From Fen-1364 sp049515135 (lineage in GTDB: Bacteria; Spirochaetota; Spirochaetia; SZUA-6; Fen-1364): DNA of 64,000 nucleotides. Under the pieces are notes generated by a model, which saw only the letters and a list, made by a program, of their open reading frames with translations, was not told the origin of the DNA and did no database searches. Both the position numbers and the translations under genes were made by a program. The DNA lies in the NCBI GenBank assembly GCA_049515135.1, contig JBEKUJ010000007.1, positions 124,001-188,000 on the forward strand, read 5' to 3'. Positions 50,856-58,590 of the stretch are shown piece by piece; the first letter of the stretch is position 1, and each line of letters opens with the position of its first letter.

Positions 50856-51674
50856 GTGGCAGCACGAAGAATTGGAATTAGTCTGTCGCCTTTGAAATCT
50901 GAGTTCGGACCTTTGCTCTATTCTGGGAATCTGGAGTTGGGGCTTCGGACTGCGAGTTCCCTTGGATATTCTGGCGTTGAATTAAGCCTCTTGGACTCTT
51001 CATCGATTGATCATGAGCAGCTCGCGGATAAACTGGAGGAATATAAACTAACGGCATATACTATCGCGACAGGGCAGACCTACTATGCCGACGGATACTC
51101 ATTGTTCAACGCTGACAAAAGCAAACGCGAAAAATGCGTGGAAAGGCTGTTTGGGCACATCGATCTTGCCAAGAGCTTGAAGTGCATGGTTATCGTCGGC
51201 GGCATTCGTGGAACGATCCTAGCGACGGGAGGGGAGCGCTCGGAGCAGGAAAGAGAAGGTCGTGAGTGCTTACGAAGGTGCGTGGTGTATGCAGGGGAGA
51301 GGAATGTGGTCCTTCTCCTTGAGCCAGTGAACCGTTACGAGACGAATGTGGTGAACACGATCGACGAGGGACTTGCACTTATCTCGCAGATCGACCTCCC
51401 GAACCTGATGCTGCTTCCGGACACTTTTCACATGAACATCGAAGAAGCCAGCATGGCGGACGGACTGCTTCGCGCTTCTTCGTTAGTGGGCTATGTGCAT
51501 TTCGCGGATAGTAATAGGCTCGCTCCGGGATGGGGACATATCGACTTCGCGAGTCTGCTTTCTGCACTGAGCAAGATTGGATACACAAGGCCGATCGGCG
51601 TAGAAATATTGCCGAAGCCGGATGATCGTGCCGCAGCGGGACAGGCTATAAAGCACCTGATGGAATTGCACTAA
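50856..51674 (+). CDS. iolO: sugar-phosphate-isomerase/epimerase-type TIM barrel, IolO-like (5-keto-L-gluconate epimerase)
   Basis: 272 residues, xylose-isomerase-like barrel. LLLEPVNRYETNVVNTIDEG, LLPDTFHMNIEEASM and VHFADSNRLAPGWGHIDF give the Glu, Asp, His and Glu metal ligands. These segments and TAYTIATGQTYYADGYSL closely match what I remember of Thermotoga TM0416 (IolO), which epimerises 5-keto-L-gluconate to D-tagaturonate. The GTG start at 50856 lies 20 bases after the dehydrogenase stop. It is the last enzyme gene of the operon. Confidence 0.7.
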   Translation: MAARRIGISLSPLKSEFGPLLYSGNLELGLRTASSLGYSGVELSLLDSSSIDHEQLADKLEEYKLTAYTIATGQTYYADGYSLFNADKSKREKCVERLFGHIDLAKSLKCMVIVGGIRGTILATGGERSEQEREGRECLRRCVVYAGERNVVLLLEPVNRYETNVVNTIDEGLALISQIDLPNLMLLPDTFHMNIEEASMADGLLRASSLVGYVHFADSNRLAPGWGHIDFASLLSALSKIGYTRPIGVEILPKPDDRAAAGQAIKHLMELH

Positions 51675-51705
51675 CACTGGATAGTTTGGTGGGGAAACGG
51701 CTGCC

Positions 51706-51915
51706 ATGAAGGATCGAAAAAGGAATACGGTAGAATCGTCTGAGGCCGGCGATTTTGTATGGTCCATGCTTGGCAATAAGATGATTATAGAAGAACTAAA
51801 GAAGGACTTGGCCCGATGCACTTGGACGGATGCGAATGGGAAGTCCAAGTCACGATGGTATAAACTTGCTTTGCTGGTAAAAGATGAACCGCATGGTTTT
51901 AGCTTCTGGTTTTAG
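51706..51915 (+). CDS. small hypothetical protein
   Basis: 69 residues, MKDRKRNTVESSEAGDFVWS and a tail ARCTWTDANGKSKSRWYKLA. GGTGGGG precedes the ATG. It is encoded 31 bases after the epimerase gene on the same strand. No family recognised; expression with the operon is uncertain. Confidence 0.35.
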   Translation: MKDRKRNTVESSEAGDFVWSMLGNKMIIEELKKDLARCTWTDANGKSKSRWYKLALLVKDEPHGFSFWF

Positions 51916-51925
51916 TTGTTTCAAC

Positions 51926-52192
51926 TCATACCTGTCGCTTTTTGCGGTGGCCTGGATTGTTTCGAAAAGTCTCTCTATTCAACAGCCAACCAACAAAGCT
52001 CAATATGACCACCGCGATCACACAAACAAGCAGTTCCATATTCGCTGAAAGCCATTTCATTTGTGAAATCCCGAAGGCGCTCTTAGATTTCAATTTAGTA
52101 TAGGGTCCCCCTTGGGATCCCTTCAACTCCACATTGGGCATTGACTGGAAATGGCCCGACCTGCCTGGGATCCGTTCTGTCGTCGCTACCAA
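51926..52192 (-). CDS. possible small single-span membrane protein
   Basis: An 88-codon frame whose last 37 residues begin MELLVCVIAVVILSFVGWLL, one membrane helix, and end in basic residues (GHRKKRQV), predicting an outside-in helix with a positive cytosolic end. The first 50 residues have low protein-like quality and no ribosome site was found, so the true start may be the internal ATG near 52039. Confidence 0.3.
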   Translation of the reverse strand: MVATTERIPGRSGHFQSMPNVELKGSQGGPYTKLKSKSAFGISQMKWLSANMELLVCVIAVVILSFVGWLLNRETFRNNPGHRKKRQV

Positions 52193-52324
52193 TAGGTCAT
52201 CTATGAAAAAGGACTGTGGTCCCGGAATCCTTGCGTTCTATTATTCACCCTTTACTGAATCATTCTCGCGATCGAAGATTCTTTGAAGAAATGATTTTTC
52301 CCTGCATCCTGTCAGGGTGGGACT

Positions 52325-53083
52325 TTAGAAAAACATCATCACACCGGACACGAGGGTCAGTATCTGCACGGCAATCATAAAACCTTTCTCAGGAATGCGG
52401 TGGGCAAGAGCGAGCCCTGCCAGCGCACCAGCTACAACCCCGACTGAGAGCACTGCGTCGAAGAGGAGAGAAGGGCCCGAGATTAGCCTTAGGCTCAGGC
52501 TGAATGGGACCTTGATCCAATTGACAACAAAAAAGAACCACGCGCACGTGCCGATGAATTGCTTCTTTGGAAGGCGCATCGACAGAAGGTAAATCATGGT
52601 GACAGGTCCGCCTGCGTTTGCAACCATTGTGGTAGCTCCAGCGAGGAAGCCAGCGATCGATGCAAACCACCACGATGTGGGTAGCGGGGTTTCGATGCCA
52701 AGTATGTATTGCCGGTAGACGCTTACTCCGAGCATGACGATGACGATGGCGCCTATGATGTAACGCAGTTGTTGGTCATTGATCCTGCCCATGGCGAAGT
52801 AGCCAGCGACGATCCCCACGAAAGCCAAAGGGAAAAGCCGCACGAGGTGTTTCCAGGACCCATGACGTCTCCAAAAAAGAATAGCAAAGATATCCGCCAT
52901 TATGATGAGCGGCAGGAGCGCGCCGGTTGATGCGCGAGAAGGGAGCACGTCGGCAAAGAGCGGTGCAAAAAGAATGCCGAGGACGGGCAAGCCCGTTTTA
53001 GAGATCCCCACAATTAGCACTGTGACGAAGGCCAGCATCCAACCGCTGACGGAAAGGGCGTAAATTCCATGCATGGAGCGCAA
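52325..53083 (-). CDS. TauE/SafE-family sulfite/anion exporter-type membrane protein
   Basis: 252 residues, about eight membrane helices. Family features are GISKTGLPVLGILFAPLFAD near the N-terminus, the halfway repeat WFASIAGFLAGATTMVANAG and GPVTMIYLLSMRLPKKQFIG. TauE/SafE proteins move sulfite, sulfoacetate or other small organic anions. Substrate unknown. The start is TTG 53083 with AGGTGA upstream; ATG 53074 is the alternative. Confidence 0.85.
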   Translation of the reverse strand: MRSMHGIYALSVSGWMLAFVTVLIVGISKTGLPVLGILFAPLFADVLPSRASTGALLPLIIMADIFAILFWRRHGSWKHLVRLFPLAFVGIVAGYFAMGRINDQQLRYIIGAIVIVMLGVSVYRQYILGIETPLPTSWWFASIAGFLAGATTMVANAGGPVTMIYLLSMRLPKKQFIGTCAWFFFVVNWIKVPFSLSLRLISGPSLLFDAVLSVGVVAGALAGLALAHRIPEKGFMIAVQILTLVSGVMMFF

Positions 53084-53241
53084 TGTGTCACCTATTTCCG
53101 TACCGCTGTCAAGAGGAGGGGAGTGTATTGTGAATGCACATCGGACATGAGATGATGCGCTTTTCGGTCAGACGTGTGAGCAGCAACCCGACAGCTTCCA
53201 AGACTGGCAAATCGCTCTTCAACAGGCCAAGGGGTGAATGA

Positions 53242-53688
53242 ATGAATCTTTCTTCCTTCCTGACCAGGAACATGGTCGCCGCGAAGCTCTCATCTGTCTC
53301 GCCGCGCGAGGCGATTGAGCAAATAGTCGGCAGTATTTGTAGCCGAAAGGGCCTTCGAAATAAGAAAGAGATTCTCAGCTCAATTCTTTCGCGTGAGGAA
53401 CAGCTGGGCACTGTGATTGGAGAATGGGTTGCCGCTCCCCATGCGCGAATTGAGAACCTTCTGGAGCCTATCCTTTTCGTTGCGACTCTCAAGCCGAGCA
53501 TCGGTTTTTGAGGGAACGCTCAGGAGCCTGCGGACATTATTTTCCTGTTCATTACTCCTGCTGCCGCGAGCAATACCCATCTCACGATGCTTTCCAAGGA
53601 TTTTTGGGTTCATTCTGCCATAGAAGACATTAGTGTCCTTGCAAAAAAGACCAGAGAAGTGGACTTGCAAGGACTCGAAAGCTGTTGA
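53242..53688 (+). pseudogene. PTS EIIA (PtsN/fructose type) gene interrupted by TGA
   Basis: From ATG 53242 the product MNLSSFLTRNMVAAKLSSVS... reaches the phospho-His motif VAAPHARIENL, then LFVATLKPSIGF and an in-frame TGA at 53509. The same frame then continues as GNAQEPADIIFLFITPAAAS, clearly the rest of an EIIA type-2 domain, to TGA 53686. Total length with read-through would be 148 residues, normal for PtsN. A nonsense mutation is the simplest reading; the codon could also be a sequencing error or, less likely, selenocysteine. Confidence 0.7.
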
Positions 53689-53706
53689 GCTAAGTGGGAA
53701 TATCCC

Positions 53707-53880
53707 TCAAGAAGGGGAGAAAGCGGTGACGTCGTTCCTGTTCACTTTTGCTTGACGAGAAATGTCTCGAATTGTGGCCGAATCAAGGCCTTCTTTGGAA
53801 ATGAAAGCCACAAGCGCACTTTGGATTGAATCGAGTGAACTCTGATCGGCCTGTTGCTCATGCGGGAAGATGCTTGGCAC
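53707..53880 (-). pseudogene. TetR-like helix-turn-helix fragment
   Basis: The frame ends LDSIQSALVAFISKEGLDSA then TIRDISRQAKVNRNDV, which resembles the TetR N-terminal helix-turn-helix (two helices and the AxxxI turn). It lacks the ligand domain and stops at 53707. The upstream part of the frame overlaps the antisense side of the next relic, so it has no proper start. Confidence 0.4.
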
Positions 53881-53950
53881 AGGCAACCGCTCTTGCAATG
53901 ATGACTTCAATCGTGCCAAGGAGCTCACTGTGGATATCAGCATCGTGAGC

Positions 53951-54165
53951 TGTCCTTTACGAGACATCTCAACATTTACTATGATGCGGTTATCGCGATC
54001 ATTCATGATGCGGAATCCATCCTGATATTCGGCCCTGGTGAGGCAAAGGGAGAACTGAAGAAACGTCTTGAAAGAATCGAACTTGGCTGACGCATCGTAA
54101 GTGTTGAAACTGTTGACAAGATCGCCAGATTGCAGCGAAAGTCCGACGGCGCTTTGCAGAAATGA
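53951..54165 (+). pseudogene. partial degenerate copy of the gene at 6098
   Basis: This segment repeats the last 70 codons of the gene at 6098-6502 with only scattered differences: HLNIYYDAVIA, ESILIFGPGEAKGELKKRL and VSVETVDK are all readable. It has a stop where the intact gene has Gly (ELG then TGA) and a seven-base deletion that shifts the frame near the end. It has no start and abuts the Crp/Fnr stop on the opposite strand. Confidence 0.85.
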
Positions 54166-54891
54166 TCACTTCACGGTCGCGTCAGGGAGCAGGCGGTGGA
54201 ATTCCTTCCTGACAACATCGTAGCATTCGCACACCCGCTTTTCCAGTCGCGGTCTATCCAGTACCATAATGCGGCCCCGGCTGTAGTGAATCAACCCGGC
54301 ATCCTGTAGTCTGCCGGCAGCTTCTGTCACGCCCTCGCGCCGCACCCCCAGCATGTTGGCAATCAATTCCTGGGTCATGCTCAGCTCGTTCGCTGGCAGC
54401 CGGTCGAGACTAAGCAAGAGCCAGCGGCAGAGTTGCTGGTCTACCGAGTGGTGCCGATTGCATACTGCGGTCTGCGCCATCTGGGTCAGCATCGCGAGGG
54501 TGTAACGCAGCAACAGATGCTGCAACGCCCCGGCGCGGTTGAACTCTTGCTTGAGCAGCTGTCCACTGAGCCGATAGCCATGGCCCGCGCTCTGCACTAC
54601 GGCCCGATTCGGCACGGTATCGCCACCCATGAAAAGAGCGATGCCAACGATGCCCTCGTAGCCGATCACGGCAATTTCGGCCGACGAGCCATTTTCCAAT
54701 TCATACAGCAGGGACACAATGGCGGTAGCAGGGAAAAAGACGTGATCCAAGCGGTCCCCTGACTCATACAGGGCTTTACCGAGCGGCAACGGAACCAGTT
54801 CCAGATAGGGAGACAGGCGCACGAATTCCGTTTTAGGAAGTCTTGCCAGCAGGTGGTTTTGGCGCGGATTAGGGTTGTCCATTTCGGCCAT
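54166..54891 (-). CDS. Crp/Fnr-family regulator (first copy)
   Basis: 241 residues. A cyclic-nucleotide-binding-like beta roll (residues 15-125: LPLGKALYESGDRLDHVFFP and IAVIGYEGIVGIALFMGG) is followed by a helical linker and a winged helix-turn-helix (NELSMTQELIANMLGVRREG then VTEAAGRLQDAGLIHYSRG). No Fnr-type cysteine cluster is seen. ATG 54891 has GGAGG six bases upstream. Nearly the same protein is encoded on the other strand at 58591. Confidence 0.88.
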   Translation of the reverse strand: MAEMDNPNPRQNHLLARLPKTEFVRLSPYLELVPLPLGKALYESGDRLDHVFFPATAIVSLLYELENGSSAEIAVIGYEGIVGIALFMGGDTVPNRAVVQSAGHGYRLSGQLLKQEFNRAGALQHLLLRYTLAMLTQMAQTAVCNRHHSVDQQLCRWLLLSLDRLPANELSMTQELIANMLGVRREGVTEAAGRLQDAGLIHYSRGRIMVLDRPRLEKRVCECYDVVRKEFHRLLPDATVK

Positions 54892-54897
54892 GAGCAA

Positions 54898-55264
54898 CCT
54901 CCAAGAGTGTTCTCAAGGAAATGTTCTACCGAATCTTGCTGATAAAAACAAGAAGCTGTCAAGACAGCCATCAATACTAGGCTCGCCGGGGGCGGGGCCT
55001 TGAGACCTGAGGAAATGGTCCAGGGAGCCCGGGATCGGATCGTCGTGCTTTCTTCTCCTTCATATCTGATGGGTTACTTCCAGCTATGTATGCCAGCGCA
55101 CAGAAGTATTTCGGGTTGTATGCTAACTTCTGCTATCAGAAGCCTAAGAACCCGGTCCACGCGCAATAGTGGATAGATACTTCGTCTCAGGGCATTTGGG
55201 GTCCCAGAAGCGCGTTCGGCTCATGAGGTATCGACTTTGATTGCTTTGATGAAAAGAGGCTGCT
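54898..55264. other. spacer upstream of the first Crp/Fnr gene
   Basis: About 360 bases without a supported gene on either strand. The regulator promoter must lie here, but no consensus -35/-10 pair stands out. Confidence 0.35.
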
Positions 55265-55507
55265 TTGAAAACTATCGAACGTGAAGAAGAGAAGCGTGAC
55301 GTCATAGAAATCCTTGAGTCCGGCGATCCGGATACTCTTTCTGAAGCCATTGCGCGCTTCCAGCATCTACGGGTCCAATTCAAAACAAGTTATCGGTATT
55401 TAGTCGGCGAATGGAGTGATGCTCGCAGGGCGAAGGACACTCAAAATGGACAATTTGTTACCAAGGCAGAAGTAGTAAGTTATCTTGAAGGCAACGTGAA
55501 AGAATAG
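55265..55507 (+). CDS. small hypothetical protein
   Basis: 80 residues from TTG 55265: MKTIEREEEKRDVIEILESG, then PDTLSEAIARFQHLRVQFKT and a helical C-terminus (TKAEVVSYLEGNVKE). Mostly helical and charged, probably soluble. No family recognised. It stands alone between two spacers. Confidence 0.5.
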   Translation: MKTIEREEEKRDVIEILESGDPDTLSEAIARFQHLRVQFKTSYRYLVGEWSDARRAKDTQNGQFVTKAEVVSYLEGNVKE

Positions 55508-56204
55508 GGAACGAAACTAAACGCTGAAGCCATTCATTCATAGAAACTTCGGAGGGGTAAGACTATTCTGCGAATTTACAAAAGAAGATATGGCCTGCAA
55601 GACGAGTCCTGTGAATGGTTCCTGCAAAGGGAGCATGAAAAGGGTGGAACTGCATCAGGAACAGGTTTCACACGCGTGAACAGTAAGCTGGTGCCACAAA
55701 ACTTTCTTATGCCCTTTCAGCGACTAAGTATGAATTTTGTCTCTGCCAAAGGGATAGCTAAAATATGGTTTCTGGCAAAAATACTTTTTGCTTATCCCAA
55801 ATCTATCGTTGACAATCGATCGCGCTGAAATGATTTCAAAGCCATAGATACACCTAGTTCATGACTTTTCGAAGTGAGGTCGGTGACGATGCCGCCCAAC
55901 GGCATGATCATGCACGTGATGATGACGTTCCGGTACGGCGCGGCGTAAGAGAGACAGACGATTGCTTGCGCCTCTTTCTGAGAGCGCGCGGGAGGATAGA
56001 AGTACGGCCCACTCATGCAACGAGCACGCTTTGCTAGTGGTCGGCCGTTAACACTGAAATCGCGATGTGCGGCAGCGTACAGAGCGCGAGAGGTCTTGTT
56101 GATATTCTTAGTCATCGTTGCCGTGGGTGTTTCTCAGCGGACAGTCGACGTCCTGGGCTCACCTGTAGGTGGCAGCATGCTATTCTTCGCGGGGGGGTGC
56201 AAAG
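55508..56204. other. spacer with an unsupported open frame
   Basis: About 700 bases. On the plus strand the stretch 55567-55827 is open (LRIYKRRYGLQDESCEWFLQ and on) and preceded by GGAGGGG, but has no normal start codon near its beginning. No family is recognised, and it may be a relic. Confidence 0.3.
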
Positions 56205-56423
56205 ATGAGTATTGGCAGGGTTTTTGGAGCGGTTCTGCTGATTGCTGGAGTCGTGTTGATCATCGTTGGTGTCGTCGAGTCCCGCTCTCTGGCCAACAGC
56301 CTGAGCAGTATGTTCCTGGGACGACTCACGCAGCACACGATGTTGTACATCTTCGGTGGCATCGCATCAGCTGTCGTTGGCCTGATTCTCACGACTGGCG
56401 TCTTCGGCCGGGCCAGATCGTAA
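56205..56423 (+). CDS. DUF3185-type small membrane protein
   Basis: 72 residues with two membrane helices: MSIGRVFGAVLLIAGVVLII near the N-terminus and MLYIFGGIASAVVGLILTTG near the C-terminus, joined by a soluble loop (SRSLANSLSSMFLGRLTQ). This pattern fits the DUF3185 family of unknown function. GGGGTGCAAAG precedes ATG 56205. First of a set of tiny membrane genes between the two Crp/Fnr genes. Confidence 0.7.
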   Translation: MSIGRVFGAVLLIAGVVLIIVGVVESRSLANSLSSMFLGRLTQHTMLYIFGGIASAVVGLILTTGVFGRARS

Positions 56424-56596
56424 GCCCCAACGTTCGGGTGTACGCGACCGGATTGCTTCAATACAACTTGACATGACAGACCCCCCGGGACGGAATTCAA
56501 CTGCATAGAGTGCATTGGACCGTGGTCTTGGTCGATACTGCCCGAAAATAGTCTACGTCTTTGTCGGGAGGCCACGCGCCCGCAGACGGCTCCATC

Positions 56597-56905
56597 ATGT
56601 CGAACCTTCCAGTCCGGGAAGCTCGAACGCTTCTTGCTGGACAGGAGGCCTTCTTCGGCGGGTCCGATGTGTCTGCGCCGGTTCAACTCTCTGACGATGA
56701 CCTCTCGACCGTGGAGCTTGTCCTCAGGCTCCTCGAATTGTCCGCAAGGAGTAAGCAATATGTTGACCGGGATCTCGTCGACGTACTGCTGCAGCCCGTG
56801 GAACGTTCCTACCCCTGGTCTTCGTTCGGCGAGTACAAAGAATTCTTCACCCTTGGTCGGCGGTACTTGACCAAGGAACGTCTGGCAGCTTTTGAGCGGG
56901 TGTAG
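56597..56905 (+). CDS. small hypothetical protein
   Basis: 102 residues from ATG 56597. The C-terminal part is protein-like: LSDDDLSTVELVLRLLELSA, then DRDLVDVLLQPVERSYPWSS and TLGRRYLTKERLAAF. It appears soluble and helical. No good ribosome site; an in-frame start at 56561 is possible. Function unknown. Confidence 0.4.
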   Translation: MSNLPVREARTLLAGQEAFFGGSDVSAPVQLSDDDLSTVELVLRLLELSARSKQYVDRDLVDVLLQPVERSYPWSSFGEYKEFFTLGRRYLTKERLAAFERV

Positions 56906-57076
56906 CTGGCAAGGTGCGCCGTAAAGTCGCAAGGATAGAAACGCATTGCGAAGGTTCTTTTTCGACGCGAGGCTAAGGCGTTTTACGGCCCACCGGTAGC
57001 AATAAACGCTCGACAAAGCGCGCTACCGCACAGAACTCGTCGGGTATTGTCATTACCCTTCCTGCAAGAGGTCAAT

Positions 57077-57361
57077 ATGAAAAAGCTCCTGGTTATCGCA
57101 GCATTCGCAGTGGCTGTATCCCTTACCACTTCTTTTGGGTCAGGGCGAATTGAAATCAGAACTCATCCGGCGTACGATCAACGGAGGGATCAGCAGTGGA
57201 TGCAATCGCAACAGAATCAACAGAGGGAACAACAGCAGAGGGAACAATGGCAGAGAGCACAATGGCAGAGGGAACAACAACAGCAGAAACAACGGCACGA
57301 ACAGCAGCGGAGCTATGAGTGGTGGGTACAGCATCACCAGCACGATTATGATAGACGCTGA
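57077..57361 (+). CDS. secreted Gln/Arg-rich low-complexity protein
   Basis: 94 residues. A signal peptide (MKKLLVIAAFAVAVSLTTSF) is followed by a short acidic/basic segment and about 45 residues made almost only of Gln, Arg, Glu and Trp in QQxREQ-type repeats, ending RSYEWWVQHHQHDYDRR. The stretch is disordered and highly charged and may bind envelope polymers or nucleic acids. GAGGTC precedes ATG 57077. A clear terminator follows, so it is monocistronic. Confidence 0.7.
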   Translation: MKKLLVIAAFAVAVSLTTSFGSGRIEIRTHPAYDQRRDQQWMQSQQNQQREQQQREQWQRAQWQREQQQQKQRHEQQRSYEWWVQHHQHDYDRR

Positions 57362-57417
57362 GGATAGCAACTGAAATCGGAGTTGTTTCAACCTTACTAA
57401 TAAGCTGTTGAAATCAG

Positions 57418-57453
57418 AACCAACCGCCCAGGCTTTGGAGCGGTTGGTTTTTT
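57418..57453 (+). terminator. intrinsic terminator after the Gln-rich gene
   Basis: AACCAACCGC and GCGGTTGGTT form a perfect ten-base-pair stem with a 12-base loop, followed by further T. It is 57 bases past the stop and could also end the convergent membrane-protein transcript. Confidence 0.85.
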
Positions 57454-57466
57454 CCTCGTTTGGCAT

Positions 57467-57934
57467 TCATTGAATCAACTTTGACATTCTCAACACGAAT
57501 CCAATGACACCTGCAAGATATCCCGTTGCCATGGAATAACCTCCGAGAAGTATCTTCACTCTCAAGTGGAAGGTCGTTACCAGGAAATGCAAAGGAGGTG
57601 TGTTTCGCAGAGATTGAAATTTGAGTGCGACGATGCTGAGGAATAAGAAGCTTACTGCGAGACTAAGAAGCCCGAAGTGATAGCCGGAGACTGCCTTGAC
57701 TGCAAAAGTGAGCACAAGCCCCAACAGGGCAAACGCAGGCACGCCGAACAGAAAATATCCGTAAGAGTCTTCTATTGACTCCAGAAGCTTGGCATTCTGC
57801 GCTTTTTGTGCGTGCCCAAGAATTCCCTGCGCTATCTGGTATCCGCTGAGATCGCATGCGACGGGAAGAAAGAACCCGATGAGGACCAGCAGAAGGCACA
57901 GTCTCAGAACGTTCAATGACAAGGATTGTTTCAT
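57467..57934 (-). CDS. four-helix hypothetical membrane protein
   Basis: 155 residues with about four membrane helices (LRLCLLLVLIGFFLPVACDL, FLFGVPAFALLGLVLTFAVK, GLLSLAVSFLFLSIVALKFQ and GYLAGVIGFVLRM). ATG 57934 has GGAAGACAGG upstream. The first loop (SGYQIAQGILGHAQKAQNAK) is probably exposed outside. No family recognised. Confidence 0.6.
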   Translation of the reverse strand: MKQSLSLNVLRLCLLLVLIGFFLPVACDLSGYQIAQGILGHAQKAQNAKLLESIEDSYGYFLFGVPAFALLGLVLTFAVKAVSGYHFGLLSLAVSFLFLSIVALKFQSLRNTPPLHFLVTTFHLRVKILLGGYSMATGYLAGVIGFVLRMSKLIQ

Positions 57935-58070
57935 GAAACCTGTCTTCCAGCGGCGCCAGCAAAACATATGCCTATTCTATCGCTCAATTCGCAAGCGTTA
58001 CGTGCGCTACCGCACGGAAGCGCATCCGATCTTGCGTATATGCTTGGCGGGAACAGAGGAGGAAGTTGCA

Positions 58071-58133
58071 ATGGGTATACTTGCTATTCTGGGTATAGTT
58101 CTGATTGTGATCATTGTCATCGCGATAATCTGA
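58071..58133 (+). CDS. 20-residue hydrophobic peptide
   Basis: MGILAILGIVLIVIIVIAII then TGA: an entirely hydrophobic single helix. GAGGAGGAAG lies eight bases before ATG 58071, a strong ribosome site, which makes expression credible. Peptides of this sort insert into the membrane and may act as regulators or toxins, but nothing specific can be said. Confidence 0.5.
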   Translation: MGILAILGIVLIVIIVIAII

Positions 58134-58183
58134 AGCGGACGTGGAGGACCTAGCGAAGGTCCAGTCGCAGAGGAGAGTGCAGA

Positions 58184-58369
58184 TTGAAGTTCATGCTCAA
58201 ACGGAGAGAAGGTAATGTACTGCTGGTCATCGGTATCGTCCTCCTGGTACTATGGCTTTTCGGGCTTGGCAGCTCGTACACTCTTGGCGGTTTCATCTAC
58301 GTTGCGCTTGTAATTGGGCTCATCCTTGTGATTGTCGCGCTCGCTGCTCGATTTCGCGGCCGCAGGTAA
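58184..58369 (+). CDS. Lmo0937-type small membrane protein
   Basis: 61 residues with two helices: GNVLLVIGIVLLVLWLFGLG then SSYTLGGFIYVALVIGLILV, ending in basic ARFRGRR. The LWLFGL...YTLGGFI pattern matches the Lmo0937-type small membrane proteins of unknown function. GAGGAGAG precedes a TTG start; ATG 58193 is the alternative. A similar protein is encoded at 61940. Confidence 0.65.
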   Translation: MKFMLKRREGNVLLVIGIVLLVLWLFGLGSSYTLGGFIYVALVIGLILVIVALAARFRGRR

Positions 58370-58394
58370 CAAAGGGAAGGGAGCGAAGGATACT

Positions 58395-58544
58395 ATGTTT
58401 CAACCAGTTGGTCTTCTCTGGGGTATTGTCACCCTTATTTTTGGAATCCTCGTTGTCGTATATCCCAGGCTTCTGCAGTATACCGTCGGCATTTATCTGA
58501 TTATTGTGGGCTTGTGGGCCATTATTCCGCGACTGCACTTCTAG
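58395..58544 (+). CDS. DUF3096-type small membrane protein
   Basis: 49 residues: MFQPVGLLWGIVTLIFGILV, VVYPRLLQYTVGIYLIIVG, LWAIIPRLHF. The FGILVVVYPRLLxYxVxIYLIxVG signature is that of DUF3096, a two-helix membrane protein of unknown function. GGGAGCGAAGGA lies upstream of ATG 58395. Fourth in the row of tiny membrane genes, 46 bases before the second Crp/Fnr gene. Confidence 0.7.
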   Translation: MFQPVGLLWGIVTLIFGILVVVYPRLLQYTVGIYLIIVGLWAIIPRLHF

Positions 58545-58590
58545 CCCCATTTTTTCAGGAAGTGCGGCATGACGGGATAAGGACGAATCG

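Noticed and set aside
55567..55827. Open plus-strand frame of 87 codons after a GGAGGGG
   Set aside because: No ATG, GTG or TTG near its beginning and no family resemblance; it is described only as part of the spacer.
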